A stretch of DNA of 64,000 nt from DSYU01 sp964437595 (lineage in GTDB: Bacteria; Chloroflexota; Anaerolineae; Anaerolineales; Anaerolineaceae), in assembly GCA_964437595.1 (NCBI GenBank), contig CAYTHO010000020.1:1-64000 (forward strand), in the 5' to 3' direction. A model generated the notes under the pieces. The model worked only from the letters and a program-made list of their open reading frames with translations. It was not told the origin of the DNA and searched no databases. Each line of letters starts with the position of its first letter. Position 1 is the first letter of the stretch. Below are positions 1 through 9,598 of the stretch, piece by piece. The translations under genes were made by a program, and so were the position numbers.

Positions 1-35
1 ATCCCAACCCTCTATCTTAAGTCCACTAAGGTGCA

Positions 36-3000
36 CTATGTCCAATGTATTGGATTGTTCCCGGCGTAAGCATACCTATCCCATGAAATTGGGTCGTTAG
101 AATAGGGAATAATTGTGTCAGGCTGGATCCAGCGGTTAAGAAAACTGTCGTACCATCTGGCCTCGTAAAAATAAATCCCCAGCGATTCCTCCGCTGCCTG
201 GCCCGTGAAGCGGCGGCTGGTGGGCGTTGTGCCGTTCTGGTAGCGCGTATCGCCCCAGGCGCCGTAGCGCAGCTCGCTGTGGAAGGTTCCGTCTGCTTTG
301 ATGGTGATCGCCGTGCTGCCCAGGTGGTCGCTGAGGAAGAAGTAGAGCGTGTTTGTCGAAGACGCGGTCTCCCGCATGGCAATGCGCTGCGTCTCCGCAA
401 AGTAGTACCTGCGTATTTTCGCCGCCGTTCCTTCCCCTTCCACTTCATAGTGATTGCCCACGTAGACATTCTTCACCCCGTTGACTGTTCCCATTACCCG
501 CTTACCGTCGCCGTCGTAGACAAACGCGGCGGTCGTTCCGGTCCCGGAATAGCCGGTCAGGCGGTTCTCGGCATCGTAGGTCAGGATGTAGGTGACGCCG
601 CCGATCACGCGGGTGGTCATGTTGCCGTTGGCGTCATAAACGAAGCTCCGTCCGCCGGTCATGCTGGAAGCGGCGTGGATATGCCCGCTGGCGTTGTAGA
701 CGATGTTGGTGCCCGTCCCTTTTTGGGACAGACGCCCGTAGGTATCGTAGGTCGGGTTATCGGTGGTTGCGCCGTTGACTTTCATCCAGTCCAGGCGGTT
801 GTTGGCGTCGTAGGCGTAGGTCAGCGTTTCATTGACACCGCTGCGCCCATCGATGATGGATAGGACATTGCCATTTGGATCATAGGAGTAGGTTAGCTTT
901 TGCTTGAAGTTGGGAGCGGCGCCCGTTTCGGTATCCCACAGCCGCCCACCTTTTTGATAGCCATTATCCGTGGGTACAGTCGCCCAGGGATAGTACTCGA
1001 ACTTTGTTGTCAGCAGGCTGCTGCCCAGCGTGCGCTTCACCATGCGGCCTTCCGCATCGTAGAGCGCCTGTTGGAGGTAGGTGCTGCTGCCGGTGACGCT
1101 CTTCAAATCAAGCTGGCGGTTGTAGGTGTAGTTCACCTGCTCGTTGCTTGGATACATCATTGATACTGGCAGGTCTACGGAGTTATACGTCCACTGCGTG
1201 GTGTAATCGATCCCCGAAATGGTTTTGACTTCCATGATCACCCGCCCGCGTGTATCATACATCCATTCAGAGGAAGCCGTTCCGCTCGCCATATCTGTGC
1301 GCTGGCCCTTCCCATTCGTTCCCAAATCGTAGGTAATTGACACATCCGGGGTGGAATCGCACGATGCTGGCGTGCCCGAATAAACCTTTGTTTTCAGGCG
1401 GTTGAGCAAATCATACGTCAGGGTAGTTATGCAGCCGCGCGCATCGGTTTGCTGGGTCAGGTTGCCCACCGCGTCATAGATATAATTCCAGGTGCCCATG
1501 TCCGGGTCGGCCATGCTATTTTTCCGTCCGGCGTTGTCGTAGGTCAGGGTCGTCGTCGCCAGCACGGTCAGATTCGGGGGGGTGTTCTTCATCTGCTCGG
1601 CCTTGATCATGCGGTCCATCTGGTCGTAGGTGTAGCGCGTCCAGGGATCCAGCGGCGGGTGCACTTCCACCAGCAGGCCCAACTCATTAACCACCTGGCG
1701 CGTCGCCTGGTTTTTCGCATCGCGGACAGTCGTTTCATTCCCGTTATAGGTGGTGCTTGTACTGCTGGCATCCGGGAGCAGGGTCACTGTTACCCTTCCC
1801 AAGGCATCATAGGTGTTTTGGGTATTGGGCTTGGTGAAATCTTGCGCCCGCATACCACTGCCGGTAGGAGAACTGTATGGAACGGTCTGCTTGACTACGC
1901 TGCCATAGGCATTATACAGGTAATCGGTCACCAGGTCCCGCGTGACCACCGTGCTGCCCTCCAGGATTTCGGCGTTCGCCACCTGCTTTTGTATCAACCG
2001 CCCCAATCCATTATAGAAGTTGCGTTCCTGATAGGTATCAGTGGTGGATCCGGCAGTGACCCGCGCAGTTACGAAGACGCTGGATGGGTAGGTATCCGTG
2101 TAACTATACTGGATGGTGGGGGAACCCGAACTGTCACCGGGACGAATCACTTTTGTCAGGCGGCAGAAGTTATCATACTCCAGGCTGGTTACATTGTTAT
2201 TCGCATCGGTGACGCTGCTTGGCCGCCCGCAGCGGTAGGCATTGCTGCCGGCCGCGTATCCATTCGTGACCGTATGGCCCAGCGCGTTGGTGGTCTTGGT
2301 CAGGCGAGCATGGAACGTGCTGTCGTACTCGTAGGTGGTGATTTGCGACGGCACCTCTGTTGTGCTAATACCGAAGTAAGCCGCGGTATCCGGGGTCTTT
2401 AACCCCTCAGCTTGATACATAACCGTCTTCGTCCGGTTGCCATATGTGTCATACTGGTAACCCTCATCTTGATAGTGAGGGATGCCCGAGCCGTCATTAT
2501 ATAGAAAGGTTCTCTGTCCAGTTGGCACGCCACCCTGAGGGGCAGTTTTGAAGTCAGAAGGCTTGATGGTAGTTTCGCTTAGATCGTAGTAAAACATTTT
2601 CGAGCTTAACACCGTGCTCGCGGCAGGCAGAGGATCTCCGCTGTCAAAGCATTCCCCGTTGGTGGTGGCGCAGGGATAGGTATTCATCCATCCCGGCAGC
2701 CCCGTGATGTAATCATTGTCTACCAGGGCGCTGGAAAATCCTACCCAGGTGGGCAGCACCGCGGATGCCTGCACGGCCAATAGATCCGGAACGCTGGCAT
2801 TTGGATAATATTGGGTAACATCTAACCGGTGATCTTTCCATGTGGTGCTGTTATCGCTGGTCGACAGCACCGTATGGGTCACATTGCCATACTGGACGCC
2901 GTTCTGCAAAGACGTTTCATAGGAATATTCCTTCTTTGTTCCCTGGTACGCGCCGTCATCTTTGAATGTTTTACTTGATTCCCAATCCGTTCGCAGCCAG

Positions 3001-6000
3001 AATACCTTCTGGTCCTGGTAACAGGCGCCCGCCCAGCCGGTCTTCGCGCAGAAAGTGGTGTTGAAGTACGTGCTCTGAATCAGTGAAATATAGGTGTAAT
3101 TCTCGGAGACCATGATCCTGCCGCCATAATTTGGCTTATACACTCTCACCCGGTATACGCGGCCATTCAGCCCATCCCACTGGTTGTATACGGTTTCGGT
3201 TATGCGCCCGTTCGGGTCGGTCTCGGTGACGAAATTGTGCCCGCGGAATTCGCTGTTGTTTTTCGATAACCGCACTGCGCTGTCTAAATTCGCGATGTCC
3301 GAATGCGCCGTATCATTCACCGCCGCGCCGGTGTAAGCGTAATTCCAGTTGAACGATGCTCCCGTGCCGTCGTATAAGGTCTTGGTGAGCACGCGGTGGT
3401 GCGCAACCACCGGGACGGCATAACAGGTGTTGAAATATACCCCCGGCCCGCTGTTGTTCACGTGTTCAATATATACCTCCGCTTTCTCTGCTTTGCCCGG
3501 AATATAGACATATTCAACCTTTTCTGTGTAGGACGAGCCAGGCGCAACGGTAACTTCCGCGGACTCGTTCTTGTCAATGTTGGTATATTTGATTGAGTAC
3601 TTAACTTTCGTATCCGTGGTTCCGGCGTTCTTTACTTCACAAGAAACTTTGTACGCCCCTCCCGCGCGCGCGCCGATAGTACCAAGGAGCGCCGTAGGAT
3701 AACTTTGGATCACTCTTCCCGTCGTTTCGTAATTTACCTGGCTGTTTTGTCCCTCAATCCCTTCGGTGGCGTGCCATGGCGCAGCGCCGCCGGGTCCCTC
3801 GTAGGTAAATTTCACTCTGCCTGCTTGCCCGTTGTTCACTTCCGTGAGGAACATGTCATTACCATACGTAAAGGTAGTCGCGGCAGGGAACGAATTACCA
3901 CCAATCCCTTTTTCCTGAATCTTATCTAAAGTGAGCACGTGTCCAATTTTCGAGTCATCCGTTACGTCATAGTGCCATTTGCTGCCTGGCAGCAGTTGTA
4001 CCGCGGCATTTTTATCCCGGTGGGTTAAATCATATTGCTTTATAATTTCGCCGTTTACCCGGACAATGATGCTTACCAGCCGCATTCGTTGGTATAGAAG
4101 CAGCGTGCGCAGATCATCCCAGTAATAGTCAACATCTTGTCGCTGGGTATCGGTCCCAAATTCGATTTTCGTTACCCCATCCGGGTAAAGGATTTCTTTA
4201 GGGTAAACTGCCGTATCCATAAAGGCGCTGTACCCGCAGTCATTCTGGGGGCACTTCATGCTTCGCTCATTGTTATAGGTGTAGGAAAGCACCTGCCCAT
4301 GCGGGTTGATCGTAGAAGTCAAGTACCAGCCCCAGGGTCGCATGGTAATGCAAGGGCCTGTGCCCGGGCAGCTTTCGCCTGTTTCCTCTTCGTGTTTTTC
4401 AACATAGTATGGGCGGTAATCAAATACATGCTTTGTCCCGCTCTTATCCCAAATCACCCAGAAGTCGAAATCACGCGCGTAATCTCCGGTAGCACCCGCG
4501 CGGAACCACACGTAGCGCCGGATGCGGAAGAAATTGTCATCCGTGGTTTTATAATCAATGGTTCCGTAAAAAGTATACGTGTTTCCATCCGTGCCTTGCT
4601 TTGTAAAGTTTTGCGCGCTCTTGGAAATGGGCACCAGACTATAGCTGCTGCCACCCAGGTCGAGGGAAAAGGTATCATCCTCGACCCGGTCCATATCTTC
4701 CCCCTTGTTACGCATAATAGCGCCGCCCGAAGACAACTGCCAGCCCAGGCCTACCCAGCTTGCCTGGGTTTTCTGGCCCACGCCTTCCACCGACTGGCTG
4801 TTATAGTTCAGGCTCACCGAAGGGGTCAACCCGCCAGGGCCTTGCGGAACGTTGATTGGGTACGAATAGGACGCCGACCCGGTAAAGGACGATACCTGGG
4901 CAGCATCCAGCGGCTGGACTTTCATATCCCAGGGATGTTCACCGGCAGTCCACTGGCTAAAATGTTTGGAGTATGCGCGCAGCCGGTTGTTTTTCTGATC
5001 GACTACTGTTGGGACCATCATCCATGTTTGCCTGGCCTCATCATAGAAATACAACGCCAGTTTGGATGGATGGATTCCAATCGTCGCTGGGTCGTATTGG
5101 ATCTCGATTTCCACTTCTTTCTCAAATTTATGAATTTTTGCTTTGCTGGTTACGCCATCGGCTGTCAGTTCAAATGGTTTCCCAATGGTATACGGGCCAG
5201 CAGGGGCAGGGACTTTCGGCTCCTGAATGGTCACGCCCACATCCTCCAGCAGGGCATCTTTCGGGAACTTCACTTTTACCTTCCCGCCCAGCCCGTTCGC
5301 TTCGCCGCCGTCTTTCTTCACAAGTTTGGTATCTTTGCCTGCTAATACCAGGGCAGCTTTGCACAGAACGGTCTCGCCTTCTAACAACTCGGCGTAGATT
5401 TCGGCAATGCCTATTCCAGCGGTGGTTTTGAAAACCAATTCGTCTTTCATTGCGGATAGGGGCAGAACAAATGTGCCTGCCTGCGGATCGAATTTCCCAT
5501 TCTCCGGGGCAACCGGTTCAATCCCAGATGGGAGAATGAAGCGCAGCAGCCAAGGGGTTTTTGAGGGCAAACTCGTTGCGCCATCGATGGCCCATTGAAC
5601 GGCTAGTGGTTCGCCTGGATCATATGAGGTGCTAGTCAGTGTCAGACCAAGAGATTGTTTATTTGCCGTAACCGTTTGTGTAGGTTCCACCGTTGGGGCA
5701 ATCGTGGGCGTGCCGGTCGGTTCGGGTGTAGTGATTGCGGTAGGCTCCGCTGTTGGTTCCGCGGTAACCTCGCTAGTTGGCTGTTGGGTGGGCGTTTCCG
5801 TGGCATCGACCGTTGGTTCGTTGGTTGGTTCAACCGTATCTGTTACAGTTGGCTCTGCTGTCGGCGTAGCACTTGCTTCCGGCGTCTCAGTTTCAAGGGG
5901 CGTCTCCATTACTACGGGGGTGTCACTGGGTACGATCGTTTCCACGGGTGGCGTTTCCGTGATGGGCGGTTCCTGGATAAAAACATGCTCGATACGCGGG

Positions 6001-6107
6001 TCATTTTGATATTCGTAATCATCCAATCGGGTAGACCGCAGATCGATTGGCCCCAGAGCAGTGAGGATCATTGAGAAGATGAGGATGAAGTTCAGGGCTT
6101 GGTACAT
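36..6107 (-). CDS. Secreted SpvB/RHS-repeat (YD-repeat) giant protein, C-terminus truncated
   Basis: A 2023-residue protein. It begins with a signal-peptide-like hydrophobic stretch (residues ~4-20). A Thr/Pro/Glu-rich linker of TPTAEP-type repeats follows (~40-150). Next is a ZU5-like beta domain (~255-390, ending near the HFSQW segment) and an SpvB-like N-terminal module (SASYSYPINVP, LNYNSQS). Many RHS/YD repeats then follow (YDALGR, YDAEGR, YDANGN). The RHS core lies at the end (SDHLGST, RFTGQ, YFYEARWYD). RHS proteins form a hollow shell that encloses a C-terminal toxin or effector. Here the frame stops after NNPIHWT, where the family has the DPSGH-like junction and then a variable toxin, so no toxin is encoded in frame. 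The ATG is preceded by a GGAGA ribosome-binding site about 9 nt away. The likely location is the cell surface or exterior. The gene may be a decayed RHS gene or a toxin-less shell protein. Confidence 0.9.
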   Translation of the reverse strand: MYQALNFILIFSMILTALGPIDLRSTRLDDYEYQNDPRIEHVFIQEPPITETPPVETIVPSDTPVVMETPLETETPEASATPTAEPTVTDTVEPTNEPTVDATETPTQQPTSEVTAEPTAEPTAITTPEPTGTPTIAPTVEPTQTVTANKQSLGLTLTSTSYDPGEPLAVQWAIDGATSLPSKTPWLLRFILPSGIEPVAPENGKFDPQAGTFVLPLSAMKDELVFKTTAGIGIAEIYAELLEGETVLCKAALVLAGKDTKLVKKDGGEANGLGGKVKVKFPKDALLEDVGVTIQEPKVPAPAGPYTIGKPFELTADGVTSKAKIHKFEKEVEIEIQYDPATIGIHPSKLALYFYDEARQTWMMVPTVVDQKNNRLRAYSKHFSQWTAGEHPWDMKVQPLDAAQVSSFTGSASYSYPINVPQGPGGLTPSVSLNYNSQSVEGVGQKTQASWVGLGWQLSSGGAIMRNKGEDMDRVEDDTFSLDLGGSSYSLVPISKSAQNFTKQGTDGNTYTFYGTIDYKTTDDNFFRIRRYVWFRAGATGDYARDFDFWVIWDKSGTKHVFDYRPYYVEKHEEETGESCPGTGPCITMRPWGWYLTSTINPHGQVLSYTYNNERSMKCPQNDCGYSAFMDTAVYPKEILYPDGVTKIEFGTDTQRQDVDYYWDDLRTLLLYQRMRLVSIIVRVNGEIIKQYDLTHRDKNAAVQLLPGSKWHYDVTDDSKIGHVLTLDKIQEKGIGGNSFPAATTFTYGNDMFLTEVNNGQAGRVKFTYEGPGGAAPWHATEGIEGQNSQVNYETTGRVIQSYPTALLGTIGARAGGAYKVSCEVKNAGTTDTKVKYSIKYTNIDKNESAEVTVAPGSSYTEKVEYVYIPGKAEKAEVYIEHVNNSGPGVYFNTCYAVPVVAHHRVLTKTLYDGTGASFNWNYAYTGAAVNDTAHSDIANLDSAVRLSKNNSEFRGHNFVTETDPNGRITETVYNQWDGLNGRVYRVRVYKPNYGGRIMVSENYTYISLIQSTYFNTTFCAKTGWAGACYQDQKVFWLRTDWESSKTFKDDGAYQGTKKEYSYETSLQNGVQYGNVTHTVLSTSDNSTTWKDHRLDVTQYYPNASVPDLLAVQASAVLPTWVGFSSALVDNDYITGLPGWMNTYPCATTNGECFDSGDPLPAASTVLSSKMFYYDLSETTIKPSDFKTAPQGGVPTGQRTFLYNDGSGIPHYQDEGYQYDTYGNRTKTVMYQAEGLKTPDTAAYFGISTTEVPSQITTYEYDSTFHARLTKTTNALGHTVTNGYAAGSNAYRCGRPSSVTDANNNVTSLEYDNFCRLTKVIRPGDSSGSPTIQYSYTDTYPSSVFVTARVTAGSTTDTYQERNFYNGLGRLIQKQVANAEILEGSTVVTRDLVTDYLYNAYGSVVKQTVPYSSPTGSGMRAQDFTKPNTQNTYDALGRVTVTLLPDASSTSTTYNGNETTVRDAKNQATRQVVNELGLLVEVHPPLDPWTRYTYDQMDRMIKAEQMKNTPPNLTVLATTTLTYDNAGRKNSMADPDMGTWNYIYDAVGNLTQQTDARGCITTLTYDLLNRLKTKVYSGTPASCDSTPDVSITYDLGTNGKGQRTDMASGTASSEWMYDTRGRVIMEVKTISGIDYTTQWTYNSVDLPVSMMYPSNEQVNYTYNRQLDLKSVTGSSTYLQQALYDAEGRMVKRTLGSSLLTTKFEYYPWATVPTDNGYQKGGRLWDTETGAAPNFKQKLTYSYDPNGNVLSIIDGRSGVNETLTYAYDANNRLDWMKVNGATTDNPTYDTYGRLSQKGTGTNIVYNASGHIHAASSMTGGRSFVYDANGNMTTRVIGGVTYILTYDAENRLTGYSGTGTTAAFVYDGDGKRVMGTVNGVKNVYVGNHYEVEGEGTAAKIRRYYFAETQRIAMRETASSTNTLYFFLSDHLGSTAITIKADGTFHSELRYGAWGDTRYQNGTTPTSRRFTGQAAEESLGIYFYEARWYDSFLNRWIQPDTIIPYSNDPISWDRYAYAGNNPIHWT

Positions 6108-6550
6108 GGTTTTTTCTCCAGGAACGCAAAATCACGCGGCCAACAAACAGCAAAGCTAGCCGCCAGGCAAAAATAGATTGCGGGTGGTATCCGGTATTTT
6201 TGTATTGACTAGGAAACAACAGCTAAAAAATGAGTGGCCCCACTAGCCAATTTTTGAACTATATGGACAAATAGAGCTGATTGCGAAAAATACTTCCCTA
6301 ATTATAGGTAAGTTTTAGTTTGTTTTCAATTGTGAAACAAACCACAATGTCGGTTATTTTATAGAAATTGTCTATACAACCTTTATGGTTTTGGATGTCT
6401 GGCCTGATGATAATCGTTCCTCCAATCCTGCCTACTATCGTAACCGTATCAATTACCACAAGTAGGCAAATGGGTTTTTCCCTGCAAAAAATGTGTTACA
6501 ATGCGAAAAACCTTATCAGAAACATCGGAAATACTCAGGAGAAATCCTTT
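6108..6550. other. Intergenic region between divergent RHS and M23 peptidase genes
   Basis: About 440 bp of AT-rich DNA between two divergently transcribed genes. I see no convincing small gene or riboswitch here. A possible extended -10 element (TGTGTTACAAT, 6493-6502) lies about 50 bp before the preferred TTG start of the peptidase, but its -35 box is weak. An in-frame reading extends upstream from 6551 to 6368. It lacks a ribosome-binding site and its composition is not protein-like, so I treat it as non-coding. Confidence 0.4.
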
Positions 6551-7690
6551 TTGAATCCTTTGTCCTCTCTCTGGCGAACGATCGCCCGTTCTTTCAAAAA
6601 CCCAACCATCCAAATTCTCTTGACCGCTCTGGTATGCCTGGCGGTACTGGGCGCGGTGTGGACCACAAAATACAAACCCTTCCAAAACCCCGGCGCGGCC
6701 CTTCATCCTACATCCACGCCCCCCGCTTCCGGGGATGCCCGCCCCTCCGGCGACCCCGGCGCGGACCTGCCCGCCCTGCCTTCATTGATCCCCCATAAAG
6801 CCGGCGTCCAGCGCCTGGCCAGCCTGCACACCGAGCTGCCCGACCGCGCTTCCTTCGCGGTGACGCAGTACACCGTGGAGAAGGGTGACACCATCTTCGA
6901 CATCGCCGATAAATTCGGGCTGAAACCTTCGTCGATCCTGTGGGGCAACCTGATGCGCCTGGGCGATAACCCCAGCATGATCTACCCCGGCCAGGAATTG
7001 AACATCCTGCCGGTGGACGGGGTTTACTACGAATGGCACGAGGGCGACGGGCTGAACGGCGTAGCCAAAGCGCTCAGCGTCACCCCGGACGTGATCGTCG
7101 ATTACCCCGGCAACAACCTCAACCCCGAAACCCTCGGCAACTGGTCGCGTCCCAATATCCAGCCGGGCACCTGGATCATCGTTCCCGGCGGCTACCGCAA
7201 CTTCATTACCTGGAGCGCGCCGACCATCTCGCGCTTTAACCCCGGCGTGGCGCGGCTGTTTGGCCCGGGCGCCTGCGCTAAACCCACCGATGGCGCGGTT
7301 GGCACCGGCACCTTCGTCCACCCCACCGTCAGCCACTGGATCTCCGGTTATGACTATGCCCCTGAGGCCAACCACCCTGCCGTCGATTTTGCTGGCTCCA
7401 TTGGCAACGCCATCTACGCCTCCGATAATGGCGTGGTGGTATACGCCGGGTGGAACGACTACGGCTTTGGCGAAGTCATCGTCATCGACCACGGTAACGG
7501 CTACCAGACCCTCTACGCTCACCTCTCGCAGATCAACGTCACCTGCGGGCAGAGCGTCTACCAGAGCAACCTCATCGGCCTGCTGGGCAGCACCGGGCGC
7601 TCCACCGGCCCGCACCTGCACTACGAAATCAGCTACAACGGCGCCAAACTCAGCCCGTATGATTTCCTGGAGATTGAGCGGTTGAAATAG
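6551..7690 (+). CDS. LysM-domain M23 metallopeptidase (peptidoglycan hydrolase)
   Basis: Membrane-anchored murein endopeptidase of about 379 residues. One transmembrane helix lies near the N-terminus (ILLTALVCLAVLGAVW), followed by a Pro/Ser-rich linker. A LysM domain follows (YTVEKGDTIFDIADKFGL to YPGQELNILP), then a second LysM-like segment. The C-terminal M23 domain keeps the zinc ligands HPAVD and HLHYE, so it should be active. These enzymes cleave peptide cross-links in peptidoglycan and often assist cell separation. I chose the TTG start because AGGAG lies 9 nt upstream (6537-6541). The frame stays open further upstream but has no ribosome-binding site there. A long bidirectional hairpin follows the stop. 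Confidence 0.9.
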   Translation: MNPLSSLWRTIARSFKNPTIQILLTALVCLAVLGAVWTTKYKPFQNPGAALHPTSTPPASGDARPSGDPGADLPALPSLIPHKAGVQRLASLHTELPDRASFAVTQYTVEKGDTIFDIADKFGLKPSSILWGNLMRLGDNPSMIYPGQELNILPVDGVYYEWHEGDGLNGVAKALSVTPDVIVDYPGNNLNPETLGNWSRPNIQPGTWIIVPGGYRNFITWSAPTISRFNPGVARLFGPGACAKPTDGAVGTGTFVHPTVSHWISGYDYAPEANHPAVDFAGSIGNAIYASDNGVVVYAGWNDYGFGEVIVIDHGNGYQTLYAHLSQINVTCGQSVYQSNLIGLLGSTGRSTGPHLHYEISYNGAKLSPYDFLEIERLK

Positions 7691-7699
7691 GAAGAACAT

Positions 7700-7740
7700 T
7701 GTCCCCTCAATTTACGCCGCCGGCGTAAATTGAGGGGACA
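7700..7740. terminator. 41-bp perfect palindrome between convergent genes
   Basis: Two 20-bp arms (7700-7719 and 7721-7740) are exact reverse complements around one central base. The palindrome sits between the convergent stops of the M23 peptidase (7690) and the ABC exporter (7748). This fits a bidirectional terminator or an mRNA 3'-end stabiliser. There is no clear U-tract on either strand, so intrinsic termination is an inference. Confidence 0.7.
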
Positions 7741-7747
7741 TACCCCC

Positions 7748-9598
7748 TTAAATCTCCTGGCCCTTGAACTGGCTCAGGTACAAATTATGATAGAAGCCGC
7801 GCCGGTCGAGCAACTCTTGGTGCGTGCCATGTTCGACGATCTCACCCTGGTTGATCACGATCACCTTATCCGCGTCGCGGATGGTGCTCAGGCGGTGAGC
7901 GATCACAAAGCTGGTGCGGCCTTCCATCAGGCGCAGCAGGGATTTCTGGATGCGCGCCTCGGTGCGTGTATCCACGCTGCTGGTGGCCTCGTCCAGGATC
8001 AGGATGGCCGGGTTGGCCAGGATGGCGCGCGCAATGGCCAGCAGCTGGCGCTGACCCTGGCTGAGGTTGCTGGCCCGCTCGGAGAGCATGGTTTGGTACC
8101 CCTGCGGAAGCTGGCGGATGAAGTGGTCGGCGTCGGCCAGCTCGGCGGCGCGCATCACCTCTTCGTCGGTGGCGGCGGGCGTGCTGCCCTCTTGCAGCTG
8201 GCCGTAACGGATGTTCTCCATTACCGTGTCGGCGAACAGGAAGGTATCCTGCAGCACCAGGCCCAGCTTGCGTCGCAGGTCGGCCTTGCACACCTTGCGG
8301 ATGTCTTTATCGTCGATCAGAATGCGCCCGCCCTGGATCTCGTAGAAGCGGGTCAGCAGGTTGATGATAGTAGTCTTGCCCGCTCCGGTCGGCCCCACCA
8401 GCGCCACGGTCTGCCCGGGTTTGGCTTCCAGGCTCATGTTCTGGATGATGGGGGTTTCTGGATCATAGCCGAAATGCACATTCTCGAAGCATACGTGCCC
8501 TTCGGTTTCCTCCAGCGGAAGCGCGTCCGGCGCGTCTTCAATTTCGGGCGGCGTGTCGATGATCTCGAACACGCGCTCCGCGCCGGCCAGCGCGGCCTGG
8601 ATGGCGTTGAACATGTTGGCAAGCTGTTGCAGCGGCCCAATGAAGTTCTTGCCGTAGGTGATAAAGGTGGCGATCATCCCCACCGTCACCAGCCCTTGCA
8701 GCGCCAGGTAGCCGCCCAGGCTGGCCAGCACGATCACGAAGAAGTTGCCCAGCACGGCGGAAATGGGCATCAGCATCATCGCGTAGGTGTTGGCATATAC
8801 CGCCGCCTCGTACACAGCCTGGTTGTGGCGCTGGAACATGTCCGTCACCGATTGGTTGCGACGGAAGGCTTTCACCACTTTCTGCCCGCTGATGGCCTCT
8901 TCCATCACGCTGTTCATCCCGCCCAACTGCTTTTGCAGCTCGCGGAAACCTTTGCGCGTGTAGGTGGCGATGAAATTGGTGAACACATACATAATTGGCA
9001 CGATGATGAGCGTAGCCAGCGCCAGCCAGGGGTTGAGCACCACCATCGCCACGATGATGCCCAGCAGCGAGAGCACGCTGGCTGCCAGCGCGGTAACGTT
9101 CTGCGACACGGCCTGGTTGATCGCGTCGATATCGTTGGTCAGGCGGCTCATCAGCTCGCCGGCGGTGTGGGTGTCGAAGAAGCCGATGGAAAGGGACTGG
9201 AGGTGGGTGAACAGGTCGCGGCGCACGTCTTTCAGCGCGTGCTGCGATACGCGCGCCATGGTCCAGTTGGCCGCGGCATGGAAAGCGTTGTAAAAGAAGT
9301 AGGAGAGCAGCATCAACAGCGCGAGGCGCCCCAGCCCGGCGGCGTCCTTACCATCGATAAAGCGGTCGATCGCCAGGCCCATCAGGTACGGGCCCAGCAG
9401 CCCCAGCAGGGTGTACACCACCACCAGTATCAGCACCAGCAGGATCGCCACCTTAAACTTCATCAGGTAAGGCAGTAGCCGCACCAGTGCCTGGCGCGCG
9501 TTGCGCGCCCGCTCGATCTTGCCAAAACGGTTTGGCCCCCCGCCGCCCCTTGGCCCAAAACCTACGCGTGGTCGTTCGTCCCGATTGGACGTGGTCAT
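7748..9598 (-). CDS. ABC exporter half-transporter with canonical ATPase site (membrane + NBD)
   Basis: Half-transporter of 616 residues: a six-helix type-1 exporter membrane domain (~50-330) fused to a nucleotide-binding domain. Visible motifs are Walker A GPTGAGKT (402-409), signature LSQGQ (512-516), Walker B ILILDE with the catalytic Glu537, and the switch His568. The start overlaps the stop of the upstream ABC gene by 4 bp (ATGA), so the two are translationally coupled and probably form a heterodimer. The catalytic residues are intact here, while the partner's are degenerate. The signature has LSQGQ instead of LSGGQ, which would lie in the partner's degenerate site. The N-terminus is Gly/Arg-rich and cytosolic. 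The substrate is unknown; the marR neighbour suggests drugs or another toxic hydrophobic compound. Confidence 0.93.
   Translation of the reverse strand: MTTSNRDERPRVGFGPRGGGGPNRFGKIERARNARQALVRLLPYLMKFKVAILLVLILVVVYTLLGLLGPYLMGLAIDRFIDGKDAAGLGRLALLMLLSYFFYNAFHAAANWTMARVSQHALKDVRRDLFTHLQSLSIGFFDTHTAGELMSRLTNDIDAINQAVSQNVTALAASVLSLLGIIVAMVVLNPWLALATLIIVPIMYVFTNFIATYTRKGFRELQKQLGGMNSVMEEAISGQKVVKAFRRNQSVTDMFQRHNQAVYEAAVYANTYAMMLMPISAVLGNFFVIVLASLGGYLALQGLVTVGMIATFITYGKNFIGPLQQLANMFNAIQAALAGAERVFEIIDTPPEIEDAPDALPLEETEGHVCFENVHFGYDPETPIIQNMSLEAKPGQTVALVGPTGAGKTTIINLLTRFYEIQGGRILIDDKDIRKVCKADLRRKLGLVLQDTFLFADTVMENIRYGQLQEGSTPAATDEEVMRAAELADADHFIRQLPQGYQTMLSERASNLSQGQRQLLAIARAILANPAILILDEATSSVDTRTEARIQKSLLRLMEGRTSFVIAHRLSTIRDADKVIVINQGEIVEHGTHQELLDRRGFYHNLYLSQFKGQEI

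Noticed and set aside
1449..2402. Plus-strand frames inside the RHS gene (also 4137-5345)
   Set aside because: The minus-strand RHS gene is unambiguous; the plus frames lack motifs and start signals.
36..6107. Polymorphic toxin with immunity gene
   Set aside because: No toxin domain follows the RHS core in frame, and the window ends before any immunity gene could be seen.
7730..9478. A 582-codon open frame antisense to the ABC exporter
   Set aside because: It mirrors the high-GC ABC gene, is His/Gln/Val-rich in a way typical of antisense frames, and has no ribosome-binding site or domain.
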